A stretch of 36,943 nucleotides of DNA from Candidatus Competibacteraceae bacterium. GTDB taxonomy: Bacteria > Pseudomonadota > Gammaproteobacteria > Competibacterales > Competibacteraceae. The notes under the pieces were generated by a model, which was not told where the DNA came from, searched no databases, and saw only the letters and a program-made list of their open reading frames with translations. Within the stretch, counting starts at the first letter, position 1. Each line of letters starts with the position of its first letter. The stretch spans positions 1-36,943 of the forward strand of contig RXIW01000035.1 of the NCBI GenBank assembly GCA_003989065.1, in the 5' to 3' direction. Position numbers and translations under genes: made by a program. Shown piece after piece: positions 6,901 through 14,516 of the stretch.

Positions 6901-9024
6901 GAATTGCTTAGGTATGACCTTGATCCTGTTACCAATGCACCAAATACGGCTTCTCCACATTGGAGAAGCCATAATACTCAAACATCCATCAATCCAAGTA
7001 CTCGAAAAGTTTATACTTGGAATGGAACGACAGGTATAGAACTTCTTTGGAGTAACTTAACAAGTGTACAACAGAATGCTTTAATAGGCTCAGATACAAC
7101 TTCTGTCGGCCAAGATCGACTCAACTGGCTTCGTGGAGACCAGTCTAAAGAGTGGTCGCAAAGTGGTGGAACACTACGTGATCGTATATGGCTATTAGGC
7201 GATATCATCAATTCAACCCCATTTTACGATGATAAAACCAATATGGTTTATGTTGGCGCCAATGATGGTGGTTTGCATGGCTTCGATTCGACGACTGGGC
7301 TAGAGCAGTTTGTTTATATCCCAAATGCTGTTTTTTCCAACTTGTCTGCACTGACAAGTCGTACCTATATCAAGGATGGCCATAAATATTTTGTGGATGG
7401 CTCTCCTATCGTAGTAGATGTGGGAACTGATTCTATATTGGTCGCAACCACGGGTGCAGGTGGTCGAGCCGTGTTTGCTTTGAATGTGAGTGACCCTGCT
7501 AATTTTACTGGCGGTAATGGTGGTGATGTATTGTGGGAATATACCAATACCGATCTTGGCTATACCATAGGTCAACCTAAAGTTGGGCAATTGAAAAATG
7601 GCGAGTGGGTCGTGGTTTTCGGTAATGGTTATAATAGCAATAGCGGCTTGGCGTATCTGTTCATTGTCGACCTGAATACAGGCGCTTTGGTCAAGAAGAT
7701 CTCTACAAACTCCAGTGCTTCTAATGGATTAACCAGCCCTTCCTTATTACTTGATTCTACCGATGGCCGTATTATTGCTGCCTATGCGGGAGATGCATTG
7801 GGTAACATGTGGAAATTTGATTTGAGCGCAAGTAGCCCGACAAGTATTCCTGCTACTGCGCTATTTTCTGGTACGCCATTATTTACAGCAAAAAACTCCA
7901 TTGATCAGACTCAGCCGATTACTTCAGTGCCTGCAATCATGCGTCATCCAAATGGCGGCTATTTCATCTTGTTCGGCACTGGAAAATATTTTGAGGTCGG
8001 CGACCATGCAACGAGTATTCCGACCCAAAGCTTCTATGGGGTCTGGGATACCGCTACATGGGATGCTATCAATGGTTGGCAGGGAGGGGCCACTATTACA
8101 GCTACTGGGTCTAACCGCGAGAGCATTCTACTAAGACAACAGATTACTAACAAGGTCACGACTCTGGGCAATACTTGGCGTGTTGTGACCAATAATGCGA
8201 TTGATTGGAGTACCCAGCGTGGTTGGTATTTAGATTTTACGACCAGCGGTGAGCGAGTAACGGCCAGTCCGATGGTCAATGGAGGGCGCGTGGTTTTTGC
8301 AGCTCGCATTCCCTACGATAATAGCGATCCTTGTGCATCTTCGGTTGGTGTTTCATGGCTCATGGCTTTAGATGCCTTGTCAGGGAGTCGTTCCAGTACG
8401 GTTGTATTCGATGTCAACCGAGATGGCCAATATAATAGCTCCGATACTATTTCAGTCAGTGGCGGACAGATTTTTGTGAGTGGATTTGAAGCGGGTGTTG
8501 CAGGCATGTCCCAGATGACCTTGTTACGATCCTCGAATGGAGTCGATGTTGTCCTATCGGGAACTAGCGGCTTGAGTGCGACTGCCAGTGCGACTCAGAC
8601 GAGTGGTCAGACCAACGCAGTCGGTACTGCCATTATTCAAGCCAATACTTCCATAAACGCTGCCAATACGGCTAACACAGCGGCCAGCGCCAATCCATCG
8701 GATACAAACGCTGCTGCCGCTGCCAATGCCGCCAACAAGCAAGCAGCTCAGGATGTGGTAGCGGCTGCGCAGGCGATCATCAATGCTGCTAATGATCCGA
8801 CTATTCAGGCAACGATTGATGCTGCAACACTCAGCAATGTTATCACTGCCGCCAATTTGATCATCAGTGAGGCGACTCCATGTACTACATCTGGTTGTGC
8901 GCCTCAGTCTGATTGGTTGCAGCGCTTGAGCGATCTTAAGACTCTACTGCAAGGCAAGAGCAACGTGGGTGTGCGGCTTTCTTTGCTGTCAGTTCCATCC
9001 AGTACTTGGCGGCAGCTACGGTGA
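4000..9024 (+). CDS. pilY1: PilY1-family type IV pilus tip adhesin
   Basis: A 1674-residue secreted protein of the PilY1/PilC family, acting at the pilus tip and in pilus extrusion. ATG 4000 is chosen because GGGAGG at 3988-3993 lies 6 nt upstream; GTG 3997 would be too close. Residues 1-35 form a signal peptide (hydrophobic MGILLLVLSFL). The N-terminal region starts with LVMLTMSRDQQLHF and the loop DLNNDGLAD (from D70) instead of a clear von Willebrand MIDAS motif. A second loop DSNGDGIPD starts at D902. The Neisseria_PilC-type beta-propeller spans about residues 945-1510 (ending near GVAGMSQM) and includes YVGANDGGLHGFD. The loop DVNRDGQYNSSD begins at D1471, matching the known PilY1 calcium site. 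From about residue 1520 there is an unusual Ala/Asn/Thr-rich tail of about 155 residues. Composition rises in GC toward the 3' end. Confidence 0.9.
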   Translation: MLVMRLLCARIGNISMGILLLVLSFLPTESMGFNIAQAPLFMTAPVPPLVMLTMSRDQQLHFTAFPDYADLNNDGLADQGYIHSVDYYGYFDSYKCYTYSSTANKFSPSRITVDKYCNGLEWSGNFLNWISMARIDIVRKILYGGYRYTDPTDANTATVLERTYLPNDAHSWVKYYAGTDINKLTPFLVSAVANGTTSYKLLSISTASSVRSNSANLITPPVISWNSGDASEIGDQLYFYVGNSSFPISWMMGVYMGKATTGSGINETTVDQIQITGSSSTVSGSSVLVGNTITWNVINSSRNGVSFCNTTSTTNYSNTVLSQDAAANTTAYPPLIRVAKGNYSLWAANERYQCLWDTEKSRTGYAALAIDGQSFSNSNMMSVSQVTANSDNPVKSDVALGLGDYVVRVDSCVNSLLNQEKCKKYPSGNQKPIGLIQQYGDDSSLYFGLLTGSYSKNMSGGVLRKNIGVITDEINAGTDGTVKVPINGSIINSLDRLSIYGYRSGSDGTYFNVTGSDSCTWGLSSFTEGNCSNWGNPQSEIFLEALRYYAGLAATSSFSMAGNDKITGLTSASWADPLTINNRCAPLNIINFNASVSSYDSDGYSSVPLSWGSVTTLTDTVGVGEGIDNKPWFIGTLGGTPSSSDLNNNQLCTAKLITSLGSVTGPCPEAPRLSGSYRIAGLANYAYTNDLRSSLDGNQMVKTFGVSLAPAVPRIVIPTPGNVKASVVILPACRNSGMTPNGNCTIVDFKIINQDLTAGTGSFLVVWEDSEQGGDYDQDMTGLLSYRITSTRITVTTQVLTMSTSFSMGFGYIISGTTQDGFHAHSGILSYTYSDSTGAKACGSGGASCVDTSPATSQTYSLSTSGTANLLKDSLYYAAKWGGYDKTLVSTNDPTKNVKSWDSNGDGIPDNYYYAINPADLANNLAQVFQTLSDQIGSAAAVASDATVQQTGDAVYQAQYQVKDWSGELLRYDLDPVTNAPNTASPHWRSHNTQTSINPSTRKVYTWNGTTGIELLWSNLTSVQQNALIGSDTTSVGQDRLNWLRGDQSKEWSQSGGTLRDRIWLLGDIINSTPFYDDKTNMVYVGANDGGLHGFDSTTGLEQFVYIPNAVFSNLSALTSRTYIKDGHKYFVDGSPIVVDVGTDSILVATTGAGGRAVFALNVSDPANFTGGNGGDVLWEYTNTDLGYTIGQPKVGQLKNGEWVVVFGNGYNSNSGLAYLFIVDLNTGALVKKISTNSSASNGLTSPSLLLDSTDGRIIAAYAGDALGNMWKFDLSASSPTSIPATALFSGTPLFTAKNSIDQTQPITSVPAIMRHPNGGYFILFGTGKYFEVGDHATSIPTQSFYGVWDTATWDAINGWQGGATITATGSNRESILLRQQITNKVTTLGNTWRVVTNNAIDWSTQRGWYLDFTTSGERVTASPMVNGGRVVFAARIPYDNSDPCASSVGVSWLMALDALSGSRSSTVVFDVNRDGQYNSSDTISVSGGQIFVSGFEAGVAGMSQMTLLRSSNGVDVVLSGTSGLSATASATQTSGQTNAVGTAIIQANTSINAANTANTAASANPSDTNAAAAANAANKQAAQDVVAAAQAIINAANDPTIQATIDAATLSNVITAANLIISEATPCTTSGCAPQSDWLQRLSDLKTLLQGKSNVGVRLSLLSVPSSTWRQLR

Positions 9025-9040
9025 GCGGGAGTTGAGTCCA

Positions 9041-9496
9041 ATGCAAGATCGGATAAGAACAAGAGGCTTCACTTTGCTCGAAGTGATTGTTGCGGTTGCG
9101 ATCGTCGCAATTCTGGCTGCAATTGCATATCCGTCCTATCAAAGCAGTGTGCGTAAATCGCGGCGCTCGGATGCCGAAGGCGCATTGGTGGGCTTGAGCA
9201 ATGCCATGGAACGGCAATTTACCGTGAACAGTACTTATGCGGGAAATGCTGCGAGCGGTGCGGATACTGGTGCTCCAACTATTTATCCATCCCAGTCACC
9301 CATTGATGGCAGTACCAAGTATTACAACTTGACCATCAATGCCGCTACGGCTTCGAGTTATACGCTAAGGGCGACGCCTATCGGCGGTCAGGTTGGCGAT
9401 GGGTATCTCGAACTCGATAATACCGGCGCCCGGCGCTGGGATAAGAACAATGACGGCGATACGGCTGATACAGGAGAAACCAACTGGGAGAAATGA
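9041..9496 (+). CDS. pilE: PilE-type minor pilin
   Basis: A 151-residue type IV pilin with leader MQDRIRTRG, cleavage before FTLLEVIVAVAIVAILAAIAYPSYQ, and Glu5 present. The sequence RKSRRSDAEGALVGLSNAMERQF and the C-terminal RRWDKNNDGDTADTGETNW fit the PilE minor-pilin group that ends fimU-pilVWXY1-E operons. The C-terminal DKNNDGDTAD (from D134) is another calcium-type loop. The ATG at 9041 is chosen because GGGAG at 9027-9031 is 9 nt upstream; the frame stays open into pilY1 but earlier starts would overlap it and add no leader-like sequence. It is the last gene before a strong terminator and is more GC-rich than fimT to pilX. Confidence 0.88.
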   Translation: MQDRIRTRGFTLLEVIVAVAIVAILAAIAYPSYQSSVRKSRRSDAEGALVGLSNAMERQFTVNSTYAGNAASGADTGAPTIYPSQSPIDGSTKYYNLTINAATASSYTLRATPIGGQVGDGYLELDNTGARRWDKNNDGDTADTGETNWEK

Positions 9497-9519
9497 TCGT
9501 CGTCGTTCACTCCTTACCC

Positions 9520-9547
9520 AAAGGCCAGCGTTCAAGCTGGCCTTTTT
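9520..9547 (+). terminator. Rho-independent terminator of the pilus operon
   Basis: AAAGGCCAGC at 9520-9529 pairs perfectly with GCTGGCCTTT at 9536-9545 around loop GTTCAA, and the right arm runs into TTTTT at 9543-9547. It lies 24 nt after the pilE stop. The left arm has AAA, so it may also work weakly for the convergent CoA-transferase gene. Confidence 0.92.
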
Positions 9548-9577
9548 GTTGAGAAGAATGATTGCAAGATTCGCCGA

Positions 9578-11608
9578 TCAGCCCGTACCGCCGTAACTGG
9601 CGATTCTCAGTTCTTCTTCGGTCAGTCCTGATTGGGCCTCACGCAGGTGACGTCGAGCCTCGCCGGCACTTTCGAAGATATAGGGCGCCACATCGCGCTG
9701 TTCCAGCGCGTTGCCCAGTTTCATCCGTAGGAAAGCGCTGGTGGTATAACGCGTGACGCCTGAATAAAATCGATTCATCAGATCCTTGATGATATCGGTA
9801 TAGGCGTCCAGCAGATCCGGGTCGATGGTGAAATTGTCGTAGTTGACTACCGCGTAGGTCTTACGACCCAGCGATCCCAGATTGCGCTCCACCTGGCGAC
9901 GGATGGCCTCGGCATCATCCAGGGTCTTGATGTGGTAGCCCTCCAGATTGACGAAAAACAGGTCATCGTCCGGGTCATAGGTGAAGCGTTCCTCGACCGG
10001 CAGCTGCAACAGGGCGCGGCGCAAACCCATCGGCTCCGTCCGGAAAATCCGCAGGTCCATGATGCGCGGCGGTTGTTTCTGCACGGGAATGAAATCCATC
10101 TGATCCAAGATGTCGCGCTGTATGTCGATGCCCGGCGCAACTTCGATCAGTTCCATACCGTCGCGGGTGAGCTGGAACACGCAGCGTTCGGTGATGTAGA
10201 GCACCGGCTGACCTTTGGCGACCGCATGGGAGCCACTGAAGGTGCGATGTTCCACTTCTTCGATGAATTTCCTACCCTTGCCCGGTTTGACGATTTGCAG
10301 CTGACCCTCTTCGATGGCGACCTCGCCGCCAGCCAGGAAGGTGCCGACGAACACCACCCGCTTGGCGTTCTGGCTGATGTTGATGAAGCCGCCGGCTCCG
10401 GCCAGTTTGGTGCCGAACTTGCTGACGTTGACGTTGCCCTGGCGGTCGGCCTGGGCCATGCCGAGGAAAGCGATATCCAGACCGCCGCCGTCGTAGAAAT
10501 CGAACTGCGACGGCTGGTCGATGATGGCCTGGGTGTTACTGGCCGCACCGAAGTTCAGGCCGCCGGCGGGAATGCCGCCCAGCACGCCCGGTTCGGCGGT
10601 CAAGGTCATCAGTTCGATGGTCTTTTCTTCGTTGGCGACATTAGCGATGCCTTCGGGCATGCCGATGCCCAGGTTGACCACGCTATTGGGCAGGATTTCG
10701 AAGGCAGCGCGGCGAGCGATCACCTTACGTTCGGTCAACGGCATCGGCGGGATGGATTGCAGCGGTACCCGGATTTCGCCGCTGAAGGCGGGGTTGTAGG
10801 GCTGCTCGAACGACTGCCAGTGGTATTCGGGCGGGGCGACCACGATGCAATCGACCAGCACGCCCGGAATTTTGACGTTGCGCGGATGCAGGCTGCCGCG
10901 CTCGGCCAGCCGCTCGACTTGGACGATCACCACCCCACCGGCATTGTGCACGGCGGTGGCGATCGCCAATACTTCCAGGGTCAGCGCCTCCCGTTCCATG
11001 GAGATGTTGCCGTCGGGATCGGCGGTGGTGCCGCGAATCAGGGCGACATTGACCGGAAAGGCTTTGTAGAACAAATATTCCTTTCCGCCGATGGCCATGG
11101 TCTCCACCAAGTCCTCGGCGGTGATGGCGTTCATCTTGCCGCCGCCGAAGCGCGGATCGACGAAAGTCCCCAAGCCGACCGTGCTCAACGAGCCGGGCTT
11201 GTGCGCGGCGATGTCGCGAAACAGATGAGAGATGACGCCCTGCGGCAGGTTATAGGCTTCGATCTTGCCGGCGATAGCCAATTTCCCCAGCTTGGGTACC
11301 AACCCCCAGTGCCCACCAATCACCCGCCGCACCAAGCCCTCGTGCCCGAAATGGTTGAGCCCGCGCTCCTTGCCGTCGCCTTGGCCGGCGGCGTAGACCA
11401 GCGTGAGCTTGCGCGGATGGCCGGTCTGCAGGAATCGCTCTTCCAGGGCAACGGCCAAGTATTCGGCAAAGCCGATCCCGACGAAGCCGCCGGTTACCAC
11501 GGCATCGCCGTCGCGAATCAGCCGCACCGCATCTTCGGCGGAGACGATCTTGCCCTTATGAGCGAAGGGTTGGGAGGACAGAAGGGGATGAAGACGACTC
11601 ATCGGCAT
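9578..11608 (-). CDS. Acyl-CoA:acetate/3-ketoacid CoA-transferase (YdiF-like) with C-terminal extension
   Basis: A 676-residue family I CoA-transferase with both halves fused, as in YdiF and propionate CoA-transferase (about 520-530 residues). It would move CoA between acyl-CoA and a free carboxylate in the cytoplasm. The N-terminal half has [15 protein letters not shown]. The second half begins near residue 300 ([16 protein letters not shown]). The catalytic Glu is E339 in AEPGVLGG, through which the enzyme forms a glutamyl-CoA thioester. Residues from about 525 to the end are an extra domain ([38 protein letters not shown]) beyond the usual family length. I chose ATG 11608 because AGGAAG lies 9 nt upstream on this strand; a TTG at 11614 is only 3 nt from it. 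It follows pncB on the same strand after 45 nt, so the two may be co-transcribed. Confidence 0.85.
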   Translation of the reverse strand: MPMSRLHPLLSSQPFAHKGKIVSAEDAVRLIRDGDAVVTGGFVGIGFAEYLAVALEERFLQTGHPRKLTLVYAAGQGDGKERGLNHFGHEGLVRRVIGGHWGLVPKLGKLAIAGKIEAYNLPQGVISHLFRDIAAHKPGSLSTVGLGTFVDPRFGGGKMNAITAEDLVETMAIGGKEYLFYKAFPVNVALIRGTTADPDGNISMEREALTLEVLAIATAVHNAGGVVIVQVERLAERGSLHPRNVKIPGVLVDCIVVAPPEYHWQSFEQPYNPAFSGEIRVPLQSIPPMPLTERKVIARRAAFEILPNSVVNLGIGMPEGIANVANEEKTIELMTLTAEPGVLGGIPAGGLNFGAASNTQAIIDQPSQFDFYDGGGLDIAFLGMAQADRQGNVNVSKFGTKLAGAGGFINISQNAKRVVFVGTFLAGGEVAIEEGQLQIVKPGKGRKFIEEVEHRTFSGSHAVAKGQPVLYITERCVFQLTRDGMELIEVAPGIDIQRDILDQMDFIPVQKQPPRIMDLRIFRTEPMGLRRALLQLPVEERFTYDPDDDLFFVNLEGYHIKTLDDAEAIRRQVERNLGSLGRKTYAVVNYDNFTIDPDLLDAYTDIIKDLMNRFYSGVTRYTTSAFLRMKLGNALEQRDVAPYIFESAGEARRHLREAQSGLTEEELRIASYGGTG

Positions 11609-11653
11609 GGGCAACGACTTCCTGAGATGGGTGGAGTTGAACGAAGACGAAAT

Positions 11654-12994
11654 TCAGTGGGTTTCCCGATCCAGCTGGGCGGTGAGCTGGCGCAGTTCGG
11701 GCGCGATATCGACCGCATAGGGTAGCGGTGCGGTCTGGTTGCTGCGCAAGGCCGGCGGCAATGCCGCTAGTTGATGGCGAACCCGCTGCCGGATCGTATC
11801 CAGCGATTCGGGCGGGGCCAGGCGCTGGCCGTCGCGCATAACCGCTTGAAGCAGGGGTTGGCCCGGCTGGGGATGGGCTTCCAGGCCAAGACAGTCGCCG
11901 GTGAAGACGCCATCCTCTCCCGATTGCCGGTAGACCTGCTTGCGACCGGGCCAGGTGGCCTTGCCCTCGGAGCGCTTGCGGCGCGGTTTGCCGGCGTACT
12001 CCTGCAGCTTGTAGACCATTTCCAGGGTCGGCGCGTCGGTAGAGGCATCCAGACGGGTCCCGACCCCGAAGCCATCGAGGGGTGCATCCACGGCCAGCAG
12101 TTCGCGCAGGCGGTATTCGTCCAGATCGCCGCTGCCAAACAGGATAGCCTGCGACAGACCGCCGGCGTCGAGAATCGGCCGGACGCGGCGGGCATGTTCG
12201 GCGATGTCGCCGCTGTCGATGCGCACGCCGCGGACGGTGATGCCGTGCGCGCTCAGGCGAGGGGCCAGCGTGACCACCTTGTGAGCGGCGGCTTCGATGT
12301 CGTAGGTGTCGATCAGCAACACCACATTGTTAGGTTGAGCGGTGGCGAAGCCTTCGAAGGCGTCCATTTCGGAGTCGTAGGCTTGGATCAACGAATGGGC
12401 CATGGTCCCGTACAGGGGAATGCCGAAGCGCAGGCCGGCGAGGACGGTGGCGGTGCCGGCGAAACCGGCCAGATAATCGGCCCGGGCCGACAGCAGGGCG
12501 GCTTCGGCGCCATGGGCGCGGCGCATGCCGAAATCGACCAGCAGTTTGCCGGGCGCGGCCAGGACGCAACGAGCGGCTTTGGAAGCGATCAAGGTCTGAT
12601 AGTGGATCAGATTGATCAGGCGGCTTTCCACCAGCTGTGCTTGCGGCAGAGGGGCGATCACCCGCAGGATCGGTTCATTGGCGAAGAACACCGTCCCTTC
12701 CGGCAGGGCGTGCACTTCGCCGGTGAAGCGAAAGGTCTCCAGCGAGGCTACGAAATCCGGACTGAAGCGACCGCTGCGATCCAGCCAATCCAGTTCTTCG
12801 GCGGTGAACTGCAGGTTCTCCAGAAAATCCAGCGCCTGCTCCAGACCTGCGGCGAGCAGGAAGCCCCGCTCTGCCGGCAGGCGGCGGATAAAGAGCTCGA
12901 AGACAGCCGGTTCATTCATGCGTCCGCTATGGTAAGTCTGGAGCATGGTGAGCTGATATAAATCGGTCAACAATACACTGTTTTCGCTGGACAT
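11654..12994 (-). CDS. pncB: Nicotinate phosphoribosyltransferase
   Basis: A 446-residue enzyme of NAD salvage that converts nicotinate and PRPP to nicotinate mononucleotide, coupled to ATP use. The N-terminus SVLLTDLYQLTMLQTYH is typical of the family. LLVDFGMRRAHG at about residues 155-166 and YGTMAHS, with the family histidine at H200, mark the active site. LIDTYD near 225 and GVRIDSGD near 250 are phosphate-site motifs. The start at 12994 gives the family-like beginning MSSENSVLLTDL. The frame is open for 25 more codons upstream to 13069, but that stretch is Arg/Ala-rich and has no ribosome site. It is divergent from the crotonase-fold gene, with 136 bp between them, and upstream of the CoA-transferase. 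Confidence 0.88.
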   Translation of the reverse strand: MSSENSVLLTDLYQLTMLQTYHSGRMNEPAVFELFIRRLPAERGFLLAAGLEQALDFLENLQFTAEELDWLDRSGRFSPDFVASLETFRFTGEVHALPEGTVFFANEPILRVIAPLPQAQLVESRLINLIHYQTLIASKAARCVLAAPGKLLVDFGMRRAHGAEAALLSARADYLAGFAGTATVLAGLRFGIPLYGTMAHSLIQAYDSEMDAFEGFATAQPNNVVLLIDTYDIEAAAHKVVTLAPRLSAHGITVRGVRIDSGDIAEHARRVRPILDAGGLSQAILFGSGDLDEYRLRELLAVDAPLDGFGVGTRLDASTDAPTLEMVYKLQEYAGKPRRKRSEGKATWPGRKQVYRQSGEDGVFTGDCLGLEAHPQPGQPLLQAVMRDGQRLAPPESLDTIRQRVRHQLAALPPALRSNQTAPLPYAVDIAPELRQLTAQLDRETH

Positions 12995-13130
12995 GGCCTT
13001 GGCTCGGATGATGGCGCGAGACCGTCGCCACGCCCGGAGACGCGGAGTCGATGCATCGCCGCCCGACATGAGGAGGGTGAGTTCGGCAAATCGAGTCGAT
13101 TGGATTTAACCACAGAGTGGAGCGCTTGCC

Positions 13131-13898
13131 ATGATGGATAGGATCACGCAAGAAATTCTAGTCGAGCAGCAGGAGAGCGTATTGCTGGTTCGCCTCCATC
13201 GCCCCGATAAGAAGAATGCCTTGACCCTGGCGATGTATGAAGGGTTGACCGCAACTCTGAACGAGGCTATGCAGGATGCGCAGATTCGGGCCGTGGTGCT
13301 GGCCGGCAGCGGCGACAGTTTCACCAGCGGCAACGATATCGCCGATTTTCTGGCGGCGCCGCCGCAGGGTGAGGACAGCCCCGTGTTTCGGTTCCTGGCT
13401 GCGCTGCGGCAGTTCGAAAAGCCGTTGGTGGCCGCAGTGACCGGCCTGGCGGTCGGTATCGGGGTGACGGCCTTACTGCATTGCGATCTGGTGTACGCTC
13501 GAGCCGGTGCGACCTTGGCGCTGCCGTTCGTCAATCTGGGGCTGTGCCCGGAAGCGGGGTCCAGTCTGTTGTTGCCGCGCCTGCTCGGTTACCCGCGAGC
13601 GGCGGAATTGTTGTTGTTGGGCGAGCCGTTCACTGCCGAACAGGCGCTGGACTGGGGCCTGATCAACGGCCTCGCCGCCGATGCCGAGGCTACACTGGCC
13701 TTGGCGCTGGAGCGAGCGCAGCAGCTGGCCCGTCGACCAGCGGCGGCTGTGCGGCTGACCAAGAGCTTGCTCAAGCGCGATGAGGCCGAGAAACTGCGCG
13801 AGACCATCGCGCTCGAAGGCCGTCATTTCGTCGAGTTGCTGAACTCGCCTGAAGCGGCGGTGGCGCTGCATGCGTTCGCCACGCGCCGCCGGTCGTAG
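13131..13898 (+). CDS. Enoyl-CoA hydratase/isomerase family protein, isomerase-like active site
   Basis: A 255-residue crotonase-fold protein acting on acyl-CoA substrates. The oxyanion-hole segments are visible as SGNDIADF near residues 65-72 and GLAVGIGVT near 105-113. The hydratase Glu144 position is Phe (ALPFVNLGL), while a Glu is present at residue 141 in LCPEAGSS. That arrangement is seen in Delta3-Delta2-enoyl-CoA isomerases (ECI2 type), so isomerase is more likely than hydratase; this is inferred from alignment by eye. GGAG at 13119-13122 lies 8 nt before ATG 13131; ATG 13134 is equally possible. It ends 3 nt from the convergent regulator gene, with no terminator visible between them. 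A role in unsaturated fatty-acid or aromatic-acid breakdown is plausible. Confidence 0.82.
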   Translation: MMDRITQEILVEQQESVLLVRLHRPDKKNALTLAMYEGLTATLNEAMQDAQIRAVVLAGSGDSFTSGNDIADFLAAPPQGEDSPVFRFLAALRQFEKPLVAAVTGLAVGIGVTALLHCDLVYARAGATLALPFVNLGLCPEAGSSLLLPRLLGYPRAAELLLLGEPFTAEQALDWGLINGLAADAEATLALALERAQQLARRPAAAVRLTKSLLKRDEAEKLRETIALEGRHFVELLNSPEAAVALHAFATRRRS

Positions 13899-13901
13899 GG
13901 G

Positions 13902-14516
13902 TTACTCCTCGTCGTTGGCCAGGGCCAGCGTTCGAATCAGATCCGACAGCGATTCGGCCTGCAATTTTTCCATCACCCGCTTGCGGTGGATTTCCACGGT
14001 GGACACGCTGATGCCTAATTCGGCGGCAATGGTTTTGTTGTAGCGGCCGAGCGCGATGCGCTCCAGGACTTCCCGCTCTCGCGGCGACAGCTGGGCCATG
14101 CGCGCCGCCGCGTCGGCCCGCTGCGTCCGGCGGTGGCGTTCGCAGGTGTCGAGCTTCAAGGCGGCGTGGATTCGCTCCAGCAGGGTCTTGCCCTGAAACG
14201 GCTTTTCGATGAAGTCGAAGGCCCCGCCTTTCATCGCCCGGATCGCCATCGGTACATCGCCGTGGCCGGTCATGAAGATGACCGGGGTGCGATGGCCGCG
14301 CGCGCGCAATTGCTGTTGCAGGTCCAAGCCGCTCATGCCCGGCATGCGCACATCGAGCACCAGACAGCCGGCTCGTTCGGCAGCGCCGGATTCCAGGAAG
14401 CTGGCAGCGCTGGTGAAGGTTTCCACAGCCAGCCCGTCGGTGCGAAGCAGTAAACCGACGGCGTCGCGCACAGCCTGATCGTCGTCGATGAGAAAGACAG
14501 TGGGGGCATCGTTCAT
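13902..14516 (-). CDS. FixJ/NarL-type response regulator (REC-LuxR HTH)
   Basis: A 204-residue two-component regulator. The receiver domain spans about residues 5-120, with the acidic pair DDD near residue 12, phosphoacceptor D55 in LVLDVRMPG, Thr in FMTGHGDVPMAI, and Lys in FIEKPF. The output domain (about 140-200) is a LuxR/FixJ helix-turn-helix: LSPREREVLERIALG, then NKTIAAELGISVSTVEIHRKRVMEKL. The start overlaps the stop of the upstream kinase gene as ATGA (14513-14516), so the two are coupled and are very likely cognate. It is the last gene of the minus-strand array that starts at copA. Its DNA targets are unknown. Confidence 0.9.
   Translation of the reverse strand: MNDAPTVFLIDDDQAVRDAVGLLLRTDGLAVETFTSAASFLESGAAERAGCLVLDVRMPGMSGLDLQQQLRARGHRTPVIFMTGHGDVPMAIRAMKGGAFDFIEKPFQGKTLLERIHAALKLDTCERHRRTQRADAAARMAQLSPREREVLERIALGRYNKTIAAELGISVSTVEIHRKRVMEKLQAESLSDLIRTLALANDEE

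Noticed and set aside
9932-11725. A 597-codon open frame on the plus strand opposite the CoA-transferase
   Set aside because: It is a mirror of a real gene with catalytic residues. The translation is Asp/Gly/His-rich without domain features or a ribosome site.
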